A DNA stretch of 64,000 bases from Verrucomicrobiia bacterium (GTDB taxonomy: Bacteria > Verrucomicrobiota > Verrucomicrobiia > Verrucomicrobiales > DEV007): contig JAUICH010000010.1 of NCBI GenBank assembly GCA_030427505.1, positions 62,001 to 126,000 on the forward strand, given 5' to 3'. Shown in pieces: positions 56,215 through 64,000 of this stretch. A program made the translations under genes and the position numbers. Positions within the stretch are counted from its first letter, which is position 1. The number at the start of each line of letters is the position of its first letter. The notes beneath the pieces are model-generated. The model worked only from the letters and a program-made list of their open reading frames with translations. It ran no database searches and had not been told where the DNA came from.

Positions 56215-57381
56215 TCAGGCATAGTTGCTCATCGGCACCCAGGCGGCGCCTTGGCTGGAGCTGTCCACCACGGCGGAAATGAAAGCCATGCCGCGGATGC
56301 CGTCGTCGATCTTCGGGTAGTCCGTGACTTTCGGGTCTGGCGTTTCTCCCGCGTTCACCGCGCGGATGTGGTTGGCGAAGTTCCGGTAAACGTTGGCGAA
56401 GGCTTCCAGGTAACCTTCCGGGTGGCCGAAAGGCGTGCGGGTGTTGGCCGCCGCGTTTTCGCCCACGTAGCCGTTGCCGGTGCGCCAGATTTCGCAGGGC
56501 TTGTCAGCGCGGTAGACGTAGAGGGAATTAGGCTCCACCTGGTTCCAGCGCAGGCCGCCTTTCTCGCCATAGACGCGGATGTTGAGGTCATTCTCCGTGC
56601 CCACGGAAATCTGGCTGGCGTGCAGGATGCCTTTGGCGCCGTTCTCGAAACGCAGCAGGACGTTTCCGTCGTCATCCAGGGCGCGGCCCGGGACAAAGGC
56701 GGTCAGGTCGGCGAGCAGTTCCTTGATCTGCAGGCCGGTGATGTACTCCGCCAGGTTTTCCGCGTGGGTTCCAATGTCACCCATGCAACCCGCCGCGCCG
56801 GAACGCTTCGGATCGGTGCGCCATTCCGCCTGCTTCGCGCCGGAGTCTTCGATCTTCGTCGCCAGCCAGCCCTGCGGGTATTCCACGACGACCTTCCGGA
56901 TCTCGCCAAGCTCGCCCGCGGCCACCAGGTCCTTGGCCTGCTTCACCATGGGGTAACCGGTGTAGTTGTGCGTCAGGCCGTAGAGCTTGCCGCTACCTTC
57001 GATAATGGCTTTCAGGTCTTTCGCTTCCTGGAGGTCGAAAGTGGCCGGCTTGTCGCTCAGGACGTGGAAACCGCTTTCCAGCGCCAGCTTGGCCGGGGGA
57101 AAGTGCATGTGGTTCGGCGTCACGATGGTCACGAAGTCCATCCGCTCGCCCTCGGGCAGGGCGGCTTCCTTCTCCATCATGTCCTGAAAGGTGCCGTAGC
57201 AGCGTTCCTCAGGCAGGAAGAAATCTTTTCCCGAAGCGATCGACTTTTCCGGCGTGGAACTGAAGGCCCCACAGACCAGTTCGATTTGCTGATCGATCGC
57301 GGCGGCGATGCGGTGGACGCCACCGATGAAGGCGTCGCGGCCGCCACCAACCATTCCCATGCGGATTTTTCTGCTGCTCAT
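56215..57381 (-). CDS. Gfo/Idh/MocA family NAD(P)-dependent oxidoreductase
   Basis: 388 residues from ATG 57381 (frame opens at 57450). Rossmann start KIRMGMVGGGRDAFIGGVHR, VTIVTPNHMHFPPAKLALES, HVLSDKPATFDLQEAKDLKA (the EKP-like Lys), GLTHNYTGYPMVKQAKDL, and the catalytic region GCMGDIGTHAENLAEYI (Asp/His). Oxidises a sugar or inositol hydroxyl. First gene of the isomerase-DUF1080 set; together they suggest a 3-keto-sugar pathway. Confidence 0.92.
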   Translation of the reverse strand: MSSRKIRMGMVGGGRDAFIGGVHRIAAAIDQQIELVCGAFSSTPEKSIASGKDFFLPEERCYGTFQDMMEKEAALPEGERMDFVTIVTPNHMHFPPAKLALESGFHVLSDKPATFDLQEAKDLKAIIEGSGKLYGLTHNYTGYPMVKQAKDLVAAGELGEIRKVVVEYPQGWLATKIEDSGAKQAEWRTDPKRSGAAGCMGDIGTHAENLAEYITGLQIKELLADLTAFVPGRALDDDGNVLLRFENGAKGILHASQISVGTENDLNIRVYGEKGGLRWNQVEPNSLYVYRADKPCEIWRTGNGYVGENAAANTRTPFGHPEGYLEAFANVYRNFANHIRAVNAGETPDPKVTDYPKIDDGIRGMAFISAVVDSSSQGAAWVPMSNYA

Positions 57382-57483
57382 AGCTATATGTAAGAAAGGG
57401 GTGTTAGTCAGGTCTAAGGGTTCAAATAATCGGGGGAAAGGGGAGACCACTATTAAAGAAGGGCCTCAAGGTGGCAATAAAGA

Positions 57484-57506
57484 TTTCCCGCCGTATATAC
57501 GGGAAA
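57484..57506 (-). terminator. Terminator-like hairpin after the 57528 gene
   Basis: TTTCCCG (57484-57490) pairs with CGGGAAA (57500-57506). The interior contains the perfect palindrome CCGTATATACGG (57491-57502), an alternative pairing. Minus-strand tail TCTTTATT follows. Confidence 0.5.
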
Positions 57507-57527
57507 AAAGTGGGGGAATCCTCCCTC

Positions 57528-58121
57528 CTAGTGGCCCTGAGTGGCCAAGGCAAAGAAACGCTGCCCGTCGGTCCAGAGGGTAAGGGAGACGCCGTCTTTG
57601 CGTGCCTGACTGGGGCACAGGACCTTAAGCTCCTCCGTCAGGCCCGTGACATAGAGCGTACCGGGAAACTCCGTGGCGCGGTCGATGACTTTCAGGGCGG
57701 CGGCGGGCTCGCCCATGACCGTCGCGTAGCTCAGGCCCATGAGGGCGAAATTTGGTTCCAGTTCGTAGGCCGCCTCGTTCATGCCGAGCTGGAGCCGGGT
57801 GCCCAATTCGCGCTCGATATCGGCATACCGGTCGGTCTCCACCTCCGGGGCCTTGCGCAGCGCGTGGTCTCCCGCCAGGGCGGCCAAGACCTGGTCCGCG
57901 TAACGTTCCGGCTCCTTCTTATTGTAGAAAACAAAACCGGCCAGGGCCGCGCCAGTCGCCAGTGCCATGAAGAGGGGCGCCAAGGCAGAAGCCGGGGCGC
58001 TGCGGCGGACTGTTCGGGCCTTTCGGTCCGGCAGGGGCGAATTGGAATCTTCTCCCGGAGAAGCCGGACGGCCGGCTTTTGGATCTTGGGGTTGTGCGGG
58101 GTCTGAGGAATCCGGATTCAC
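57528..58121 (-). CDS. Membrane-anchored hypothetical protein
   Basis: 197 residues, GTG start. A 45-residue Pro/Asp/Ser-rich cytoplasmic head, one membrane helix (ALAPLFMALATGAALAGFVFY, about 47-67), and a periplasmic domain of 125 residues. The end VSLTLWTDGQRFFALATQGH resembles the C-terminal beta domain of anti-sigma or MucA-like proteins, but I cannot assign a family. 81 bp downstream of apbE, probably co-transcribed with it; a terminator-like hairpin follows at 57484-57506. Confidence 0.55.
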   Translation of the reverse strand: MNPDSSDPAQPQDPKAGRPASPGEDSNSPLPDRKARTVRRSAPASALAPLFMALATGAALAGFVFYNKKEPERYADQVLAALAGDHALRKAPEVETDRYADIERELGTRLQLGMNEAAYELEPNFALMGLSYATVMGEPAAALKVIDRATEFPGTLYVTGLTEELKVLCPSQARKDGVSLTLWTDGQRFFALATQGH

Positions 58122-58202
58122 GAATTGGCGGGAAAGTTTTGCCGAGGCGGAAAGGTCTTGGGTCAGGTCCGCCTGACGCCACCTGAGAATGCCCTATTTG
58201 TT

Positions 58203-59351
58203 CTAAGGTTTCGAGCCCGCATTCGGCAGTTCCGCTTCCTGAATCTCGGGGAATCCGCTGGACTGGTGCCGCAGAAGTTTGGGCTCGGCCTCGCCGGAGG
58301 ACGATTCTTCCATTTCGAAAATCAGGCATTCCACGCCCGCCTTCTTCTCGATGAAGTTCAGGCCCCGCTCCCGGCCCATCACGCTGACCGCTGTGGCATA
58401 GCTATCGGAAGTCGTAGCGTTCGGGGCAATGATGGTGACGCCGATGCGCTCCGTAAGGCCGAGCCCGGTGCGGGGATTCACGATGTGGCTGTAGCGCACG
58501 CCATCGAGTTCCACGAACTGATGAAAGTCGCCGGAAGTGGAGATGGCCGCGTTGCGGAGCAGGACCGTGCCGGTCAGCGCGCCGCTGTTTTCCACGTCCA
58601 GATTTTCGATACCCACCCGCCAGCCGTCCTTCCCAGGCGGGGGCTCGCCCAGCGCAATGTCCCCACTGGCGGCGACCAGGGCACGGGGGAAACCCTGCTC
58701 CCGGAGGTGTTTTAAGATAGCGTCCGAAGTATAACCCTTCGCGATGCCGCCGAAGTCCAATTGCATACCATCCGTGGAAAGAGTGATCGTCTCGTCCTGA
58801 GGAGATAAGGAGACCTTTTCCCAACCAGTGCGGGTTAAAGCCTCCGCCGCTTTTGCGGGGTCCGGTAGCTGGCCGTTCTTCCGCGTCAGCTTCCACAAAC
58901 GCACCAGTGGCCCCACCGTGGCGTCAAACGCGCCGTCCGTTTCCTGAGACAGGGTGAGGGAACGGGACAGCACGTCGTAGAGCACGGGACTGACCTTCAC
59001 CGGCGTCCCCGCCGGCGTCCGGCACAGGGCATTCACCTCGCTGTCCGGCCGGTAATCGGAGAGAGTCTGTTCCAGTTCCTCCGCCCGGGAAAAGGCGTCC
59101 GCCACCACAGTCTTCACCGTTTCCGTTTCCGCCGGGTCCGCCCAGACCCGCATTGTAAACTGCGTGCCCATGTGGGCCTCCTGGAAGGTGTGGAGGGTCA
59201 GTTCAGGGGCAGGGGAGGAAGGCGCGGGCGTTTCTTTCGCCGGGGGATTTGTTTGGGTCTGGCTGGTTCCCTTTTCCCCGCAACCGGCTAGAAGGATCAG
59301 CGCCAACCCCAATCCATAGCCTTTCCGTTCCATTCGCGGGAGCTTCGTCAT
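58203..59351 (-). CDS. apbE: FAD:protein FMN transferase
   Basis: 382 residues. Lipoprotein signal GLALILLAGC (lipobox LAGC). ApbE features: GTQFTMRVWADP, DGAFDATVGPLVRLWKL, LDFGGIAKGYTSDAILKHLR, LVAASGDIALGEPP, SHIVNPRTGLGLTERIG and the metal/nucleotide Asp-Ser ATTSDSYATAVSVMG. Transfers FMN from FAD onto threonine of periplasmic Nqr, Rnf or similar flavoproteins. No Nqr or Rnf genes lie in the window. Confidence 0.92.
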   Translation of the reverse strand: MTKLPRMERKGYGLGLALILLAGCGEKGTSQTQTNPPAKETPAPSSPAPELTLHTFQEAHMGTQFTMRVWADPAETETVKTVVADAFSRAEELEQTLSDYRPDSEVNALCRTPAGTPVKVSPVLYDVLSRSLTLSQETDGAFDATVGPLVRLWKLTRKNGQLPDPAKAAEALTRTGWEKVSLSPQDETITLSTDGMQLDFGGIAKGYTSDAILKHLREQGFPRALVAASGDIALGEPPPGKDGWRVGIENLDVENSGALTGTVLLRNAAISTSGDFHQFVELDGVRYSHIVNPRTGLGLTERIGVTIIAPNATTSDSYATAVSVMGRERGLNFIEKKAGVECLIFEMEESSSGEAEPKLLRHQSSGFPEIQEAELPNAGSKP

Positions 59352-59862
59352 GACCTACCATTCCACGCCGCTCCGTTGTTTTACAGCGCATACATCGCGA
59401 TTTCAGCGGAAGCGCGAGCGCCCTCAGTCCACCAGAATAAAAGGTAACTCCGGGGGAGAAATATCTCGTCTGACGTGATCGCCGGACATGGGTAAACCCG
59501 GTTGCATCAAAGATTGGTCAACCTTGGGAAAGGTGGAACGCGATCTCCGAGCGCGTTCACGGAAGCAGGGTCAGGAGCCTTTTCATCACAGCTTGGACCT
59601 CACTCCGCTTCCGGGTGTGGCAGGGCCACTTTCGTCTGAGCTTCCCTTCTGAGAATGGAGTGCCGCTACGTCCCGTTCTCTCGGTTCCCAAGTTCCTCGC
59701 CCGGAGGTCGAGGACCACCTCCGCCGGGGTTTTGGGTTTGGCCTTCGGGGAAAGAATCCTCTGTCGCAAGTCATGCGAGGCTGATTTTCCGAGTGTATGC
59801 GCCTGTTGCCACGGCAATATCCATTCTCGCCTTTCTTGTCCTGGCTGCCTATTTTCAGAGGC
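59352..59862. other. Intergenic stretch with a REP-like copy
   Basis: Divergent 511-bp region between apbE and the amidase. It holds REP-like copy 2 (59692-59725, minus) and a seven-base hairpin GAACGCG/CGCGTTC (59536-59558) without a T-run. A minus-strand open frame (59557-60396) overlaps the amidase gene and is not credible. The sequence 59575-59690 may belong to a longer repeated element, but it occurs only once here. Confidence 0.5.
59692..59725 (-). repeat. REP-like repeat, copy 2
   Basis: Reverse complement begins GGCGGAGGTGGTCCTCGACC and ends CGAGGAAC, one A shorter than the other copies. Here the extra stem GGAGGT/ACCTCC is six pairs long, so the alternative fold is stronger than in copies 1 and 3. 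Confidence 0.72.
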
Positions 59863-60717
59863 ATGGCGTCGCGGAACACCACGTTGAAATTGGCGACCTG
59901 TATGGTCATGCTTTCCGCCGCCGGATGGGCGGGATGCGTGGCTTTGCCCAACGGCGGGACAGAAAGTGACCTTAGGGTTTCGGCTGTTTCGCGTAAAAGT
60001 TGGCAGGCACAAGAGGCTAAGCCAAGGGGCGCCGATCCCGGCCAATATGTCTTCAGAAAGGAACCAGTCCGCTATGTCACGATCCACCATACGGAAAGCG
60101 ATCCCAGAAATCTGATTGGACAGAAAACCGGAGACGAGCAACTCCGGGCGGAAGAGGCCAGTCTCAGGGCGGTACAGCGCTTTCACATTGAGCAGGGCTA
60201 CGGAGACATTGCCTATCACTTTCTCATTGGTCCGTCCGGAACGCTGTATGAAGGACGGAATGTGGGGGTGACTCCCGCCAGCGGCACAGTTTACGCAACC
60301 GAAAGCGTTTGGAAACCTCGAGAAAACCACTTTCCGGACAGCGGTCAGCTCGCGGTGGAAGGGAACGGCGCAAAGCCCGGCGCCGTGGAAGGTCACCTGA
60401 CAATCTGCCTGTTGGGTGATTTCCGTTCGTCAGGAGAAGGCAAAGAAACACCGGAGTATTCCCCGACAACGGCGGCTCAGGAAACCTTGGTCAATACGGT
60501 GGCGCGGCTTCTGCACGTTTATCACCTCACTCCGGATGATGTCCTGGTTCACCGCGAAGTGGCGAATACGAGTTGTCCCGGAGAGGGCTTATATAGGTTG
60601 GTCAGAGGAGAGCAGAGGTATCCTGGCGGATCGGGTTCGCTGATGAAAGAAGTGTGGAGGCAGTATTCGGCGGAATCTTCAAACCGTTCCCAATGGTCGA
60701 ACGAAGCTCTTCCGTGA
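59863..60717 (+). CDS. N-acetylmuramoyl-L-alanine amidase (amidase_2/PGRP type)
   Basis: 284 residues from ATG 59863 (frame opens at 59797). Lipoprotein-like N-terminus (VMLSAAGWAGC). The zinc site is complete: first His in YVTIHHTESDP, second His in VLVHREVAN, Cys in TSCPGEGLY; FHIEQGYGDIAYHFLIGPSG and LYEGRNVG are typical. Cleaves the stem peptide from peptidoglycan in cell-wall turnover. Its TGA overlaps the ATG of the next gene. Confidence 0.88.
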   Translation: MASRNTTLKLATCMVMLSAAGWAGCVALPNGGTESDLRVSAVSRKSWQAQEAKPRGADPGQYVFRKEPVRYVTIHHTESDPRNLIGQKTGDEQLRAEEASLRAVQRFHIEQGYGDIAYHFLIGPSGTLYEGRNVGVTPASGTVYATESVWKPRENHFPDSGQLAVEGNGAKPGAVEGHLTICLLGDFRSSGEGKETPEYSPTTAAQETLVNTVARLLHVYHLTPDDVLVHREVANTSCPGEGLYRLVRGEQRYPGGSGSLMKEVWRQYSAESSNRSQWSNEALP

Positions 60718-61184
60718 TGAGATGGATGAAAGTGTTCCGTTTCATATTGCTTTGTGGGGGCATGATAGTCCTAGGCATCTTGGGGGTTGGGGCTCTTTTT
60801 TTCTGGCCGGCATTCCGGCACGATGCCTGGGTGGAAGAAAGGCTCGCGGTATTCGATGGCTACACGGCACTGGAGTGGCGCGAGGTCTTCGAAGCATGCG
60901 CGGAATTTGCCGAATCTGGAAAGGAGCGAGGGTTTAGCTGGGGAACGGAAAGCTACGGGAACCTGCCGCTCGCGATTCAAAAAACGGAAGTCAGATCCGT
61001 CTGGGTCCAGCCGCCCAATGTGTCCCTCCGATTCAGCGGCGGGCATTTTCGATACGTGCACCTTGAATACTGCGGTGAGCAAGATCCTCCCGTCCTGATG
61101 ATGAATGCACCGAGCTTCTTCTGCGGGGACGTTTTTCCCAGCGAAGGTTCCAGACCGTTGAGCGAACGCGAAGAGGTGAACTGA
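60717..61184 (+). CDS. Small membrane-anchored hypothetical protein
   Basis: 155 residues from ATG 60717. One N-terminal helix (FRFILLCGGMIVLGILGVGALFF), then about 120 extracytoplasmic residues with WREVFEACAEFAESGKERGF and a conserved-looking ending LEYCGEQDPPVLMM. Not recognised. Translationally coupled to the amidase gene, so an envelope role is possible. A frame from 60654 exists but overlaps the amidase. Confidence 0.6.
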   Translation: MRWMKVFRFILLCGGMIVLGILGVGALFFWPAFRHDAWVEERLAVFDGYTALEWREVFEACAEFAESGKERGFSWGTESYGNLPLAIQKTEVRSVWVQPPNVSLRFSGGHFRYVHLEYCGEQDPPVLMMNAPSFFCGDVFPSEGSRPLSEREEVN

Positions 61185-61217
61185 AGTAGGGAATCTGAAT
61201 ATCGCAATCGCCGCGAA

Positions 61218-61580
61218 CTAAGATACATCCTGGAGCACTTGAGTTAGTTCGATGGTATGCCCTTCAAAGTCTCGAACGACGGCTCGGCGGCCCCATTCCG
61301 ACTCGGCAGGCATCGAGACGACTTTAGCTCCCATCGTTTCTAGTTTGGCTACCGTCTCATCCACCGCAGCAACGGAGAAGCCAAGCCGGGTTGCGGCCGT
61401 AGTCTCATTCGCGTTTCGCGACGGGTAAATCTCAAAGACCATCGCACTCATTTCACAGGCAAAGTGCTCCGCGCCTTTGCCATGCCGGTGTTTTTTAAAG
61501 CTCAACCCGAGGACCTCATACAACGAAACGAGGCGGACCGGATCTTTTGCGCGAATGACGAGGAGATTGAGCGAAGTCAT
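61218..61580 (-). CDS. VOC-family (glyoxalase/bleomycin-resistance-like) protein
   Basis: 120 residues from ATG 61580 (frame opens at 61631). LNLLVIRAKDPVRLVSLYEV and GLSFKKHRHGKGAEHFACEM give the first beta-alpha-beta-beta-beta unit, LGFSVAAVDETVAKLETMGA and VRDFEGHTIELTQ the second. In VOC proteins the final Glu of such an EL motif is a metal ligand. Substrate unknown; stands alone. Confidence 0.82.
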   Translation of the reverse strand: MTSLNLLVIRAKDPVRLVSLYEVLGLSFKKHRHGKGAEHFACEMSAMVFEIYPSRNANETTAATRLGFSVAAVDETVAKLETMGAKVVSMPAESEWGRRAVVRDFEGHTIELTQVLQDVS

Positions 61581-61724
61581 GAAAGGCGGGATCGGAGAGA
61601 AGAAATCTTCATCAGCGTATGGGCGTCTCAATTCAGGCGGGTGTTCTCTCAGTGGTAGTGGCTAACACTATCGGACCAATTCTAGAGAATTGCGCAAGGC
61701 AAGACCTCGCGGCATGCTGATGGA

Positions 61725-63788
61725 ATGTCCCCAGACAGTTGCCGCAATCCCAAAAGGCCGCTTGATGCCGCGGTCTTGGCGGCTTCTTTCTTTTTCGGAC
61801 TAGCCATGTCAGCCCAGGCTCAGGTCCTACACTCCGCACTCGAAGTCCGCTCCCTGAGTTTCGAAGCCGCCGAAGCGGGCCGACCGGTGGACGTCACGGG
61901 CGTGGTCATCTTTGCCGATCCGCCCAGCACGGTTTTTATCCAGGACGAAACGGCGGGCACTTTTTTCCGGCTGGGAAATGCGCGGCCGCCGAAGCCGGGG
62001 GACGAAGTGCACGTCACCGGAATTTCGCACACCGGGCTCTACCTGCCGGGAATCGAGGACTCCACTTTCCAGGTGTTGCGTCACGTAGGACTGCCGGAAG
62101 CGATACCGGCCACGTTCGACGATCTCATGTCCGGACGCTACCATTACCAGCGCGTGGCGATCGAAGGCGTGGTCCGCACCCTGAGCCTGGAGGGGGAGAG
62201 TACCACCATCGCCCGCGTCTCGCTGGGTTCCCGGGTGGTGGAGGTAAAGGTGGAACAGCCGCTGCCGGAAGCGCTGGACTTGGTCGATAGCCGGGTGCGC
62301 GTCGCGGGGTTGGCGGCGGGACACATCAACGCGCGCCGCCAGTTGGTGGCGCCCTATCTGCGTTGCCGGGATTGGAACGAGTTTACCATCCTGACACCTT
62401 GTCCGGGGGAGGAAAACATCCCGTCCGTGTCGTCGGCGCAGTTGATGAACTTCGACGTCGAAGGACAGGGCGGGCACTTGGTGCGGCTGAGTGGAACGGT
62501 GTTGGCTGTTTTTTCGCGGGACGAACTTTTCCTGCGGGATGAAAACGCCGGCATCGGCGTGAAGCTCCTCCAGCCGGACCCGAACGTGCGGGTGGGAGAC
62601 CGGCTGGAAGTCGTCGGTTTTCCCGAAATGGAACGCTTCAGCGCCTTCGTGGTGGATGCCGCCATCACCGCCATCGAACCAGGCGAGACCGAGCCCGAGC
62701 CGGTGGAAGTGGCCTTCGCCGACCTGATGGAAGGAACCGAAGACGGCAACCTGGTGTCGGTAGTGGGTGTGCTAACCGATAAATACCGCTCCGGCGCCGG
62801 AGGTGTCCTGGTGCTCCAGGAAGGGAAGGGGACGCTCCAGGCGCGGACACCCGAACTGCCGGAAGGACTGCCCGCCGGGGCCCAGGTGCGGGTCACTGGC
62901 ATCTGCCAGGTGGAAACCACGCGCGGCCAGGAATACCGGTCCCAGCCCGAGTCCGTGTCCCTCCGGCTGCGGACGGCGGCAGACATCCAGGTGCTGCGGG
63001 CTCCTTCGTGGTGGACGGCGGAGCGGCTGGCGTTCGTGCTGGCGGCGGCCTTGGTGGCCATCCTGCTGGCGGGTTTGTGGATTGCATTGCTGCGGCGGCA
63101 GGTGTCCCGGCAGACCGTCGCCCTGCGCCACCGCATCGAGCACGAGGCCACGCTGGAGGAACGGCAGCGCATCGCCCGCGAGTTTCATGACACACTGGAG
63201 CAGGAACTGGCCGGACTGTCCCTCCGGCTGGATGCCGCCGTGGCCAAAGGCGGCGAGGACAAGCTGATGGGTCTACTGTCCGGCTCCCGCAGCCTGGTGG
63301 GCCGCATTCAAACCGAGACGCGAAACCTGGTGTCTGACTTGCGCGATACCACGGGCGAAAACACTAACTTGGAAGCTGCCCTGAAAGACCTGGCCGCCGG
63401 GCACCCAGAGGGCCTGGGGCCCGAAATCCGCTACGAAACCCCGCCCGGAGACAACGGCCTGCCCCGGCTGGCGCCGCGCACGGTACATCACCTGAAAATG
63501 ATCGCCCGGGAGTCTATCGCCAATGCGCTGAAACACGCCCAGGCCAATCACGTCACGCTTCGAGCGGGTTCGGAAAACGGAGCCCTGATCCTGACGATTA
63601 CCGACGATGGGCAGGGCTTCGACGTGGCGAACGATACCCGAGGTAAGTCCGGCCACTTTGGCTGCATGGGAATCCGGGAGCGCTGCCTCAAACTGGGCGC
63701 CAGCGTGGAATGGCACAGCGAGCCAGGGAAGGGCACCACGGTGGAGGTGCGTCTGTCTTTGAAGGAAGAAAACAAGGCAATTGGTTAG
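61725..63788 (+). CDS. Sensor histidine kinase (NarL-type) with OB-like sensor repeats
   Basis: 687 residues. Signal or first helix at about 16-32 (AVLAASFFFGLAMSAQA), then about 390 extracytoplasmic residues with three repeated OB-like beta units (DVTGVVIFADPPSTVFIQDE, RLSGTVLAVFSRDELFLRDE, SVVGVLTDKYRSGAGGVLVL). One membrane helix (LAFVLAAALVAILLAGLWIAL, about 436-456) and HisKA_3 with the phospho-His in EERQRIAREFHDTLEQELAG. The ATPase domain has ESIANALKHAQANHVTL (N box) and TDDGQGFDV (G1). Length is normal for this architecture. No response regulator is in the window; one may lie beyond the right edge. Confidence 0.9.
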   Translation: MSPDSCRNPKRPLDAAVLAASFFFGLAMSAQAQVLHSALEVRSLSFEAAEAGRPVDVTGVVIFADPPSTVFIQDETAGTFFRLGNARPPKPGDEVHVTGISHTGLYLPGIEDSTFQVLRHVGLPEAIPATFDDLMSGRYHYQRVAIEGVVRTLSLEGESTTIARVSLGSRVVEVKVEQPLPEALDLVDSRVRVAGLAAGHINARRQLVAPYLRCRDWNEFTILTPCPGEENIPSVSSAQLMNFDVEGQGGHLVRLSGTVLAVFSRDELFLRDENAGIGVKLLQPDPNVRVGDRLEVVGFPEMERFSAFVVDAAITAIEPGETEPEPVEVAFADLMEGTEDGNLVSVVGVLTDKYRSGAGGVLVLQEGKGTLQARTPELPEGLPAGAQVRVTGICQVETTRGQEYRSQPESVSLRLRTAADIQVLRAPSWWTAERLAFVLAAALVAILLAGLWIALLRRQVSRQTVALRHRIEHEATLEERQRIAREFHDTLEQELAGLSLRLDAAVAKGGEDKLMGLLSGSRSLVGRIQTETRNLVSDLRDTTGENTNLEAALKDLAAGHPEGLGPEIRYETPPGDNGLPRLAPRTVHHLKMIARESIANALKHAQANHVTLRAGSENGALILTITDDGQGFDVANDTRGKSGHFGCMGIRERCLKLGASVEWHSEPGKGTTVEVRLSLKEENKAIG

Positions 63789-63843
63789 AATGTTAGGGAG
63801 CCTGAGCTACCATGATCGCAAGAATGGAGTTTAAAGCAGCGGA

Positions 63844-63878
63844 GGCGGAAGGTGGTCCTCGACCTCCGGGCGAGGAAC
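63844..63878 (+). repeat. REP-like repeat, copy 3
   Basis: Identical to the 35-bp core of copy 1 (20161-20195). Lies 55 bp behind the histidine kinase stop. The rest of the window end (63879-64000) contains no gene I can support; a 21-codon frame MAWLIREASQVYGNKFEPIE (63932-63997) is not recognised. Confidence 0.75.
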
Positions 63879-64000
63879 GCGCGAACCGGGCGTGCGATTT
63901 CGTGACGGAGTTCAACCTTCTCTCTAAATGGCATGGCTCATCCGAGAAGCCAGCCAAGTCTACGGAAACAAGTTCGAACCAATTGAGACATAACGTGACC

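Noticed and set aside
59557-60396. 279-codon minus-strand frame over the REP-like copy 2 and the amidase
   Set aside because: It overlaps most of the amidase gene, whose zinc motifs are complete, and includes the REP sequence; not a credible protein.
63932-63997. 21-codon frame near the right edge as a possible transposase remnant
   Set aside because: Too short, no match I can name, and no repeats or inverted ends to support it.

Overview
The window is a GC-rich bacterial chromosome segment that most resembles Verrucomicrobiota, with Planctomycetota as the alternative. The evidence is two sets of PSD1 (DUF1549/DUF1553 with CxxCH sites) and DUF1501 genes, two DUF1080 proteins, a XylR-type regulator (LacI-like sensor fused to an AraC helix-turn-helix), and an RDD/SpoIIM/DUF4129/DUF4350/MoxR/DUF58 operon. 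Genes are tightly packed, often coupled by ATGA overlaps. I saw no rRNA, tRNA, CRISPR array, integrase or full insertion sequence. The genus cannot be fixed from this sequence alone.

Layout. 1-1.1 kb: end of an FAD-dependent oxidoreductase. 1.1-3 kb: citramalate synthase (cimA), preceded by an isoleucine-rich leader peptide that overlaps a terminator. 3-10 kb: a tripartite RND efflux operon led by a PsrA-like TetR repressor, with three tandem AAAC-N4-GTTT operators upstream. 10-12.8 kb: an orphan DNA methyltransferase, a DUF3500 protein and an ECF sigma factor. 12.9-20.1 kb: menaquinone cluster menF-D-H-B-A-C-E. 20.1-22.3 kb: a REP-like repeat, a TetR regulator with a perfect operator, and a SAM methyltransferase. 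22.3-26.9 kb: a 202-bp MITE, then PSD1, DUF1501 and DUF1080. 27-29.6 kb: polyprenyl diphosphate synthase (a likely source of the quinone tail) and a degenerate amidase-like exported protein.

29.6-35.5 kb: a second PSD1/DUF1501 pair, divergent from the XylR-type regulator. 35.5-43.3 kb: a DUF5362-like membrane protein and the six-gene RDD-to-DUF58 operon. 43.4-46.3 kb: 2-oxoacid:ferredoxin oxidoreductase. 46.4-51.1 kb: ChrA chromate transporter, the second MITE copy, a Trm112-like protein, MoeB-rhodanese and an HtrA protease. 51.1-54.3 kb: an AP2-like small protein, an alpha/beta hydrolase, and a DUF2089 regulator with a membrane partner. 54.3-59.4 kb: a likely sugar-catabolic operon (Gfo/Idh/MocA, sugar phosphate isomerase, DUF1080), a membrane-anchored hypothetical protein and ApbE. 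59.8-64 kb: a peptidoglycan amidase, a small membrane protein, a VOC protein, a histidine kinase with OB-like sensor repeats, and a third REP-like copy.

The most striking signals are (i) the apparent Ile-leader transcription attenuator in front of cimA; (ii) two 202-bp MITE copies that both sit exactly on a TAG stop codon inside CTAG, with covarying arms; (iii) the triple operator array in front of the efflux operon; and (iv) palindromes placed on the promoters of korA and the DUF2089 gene.
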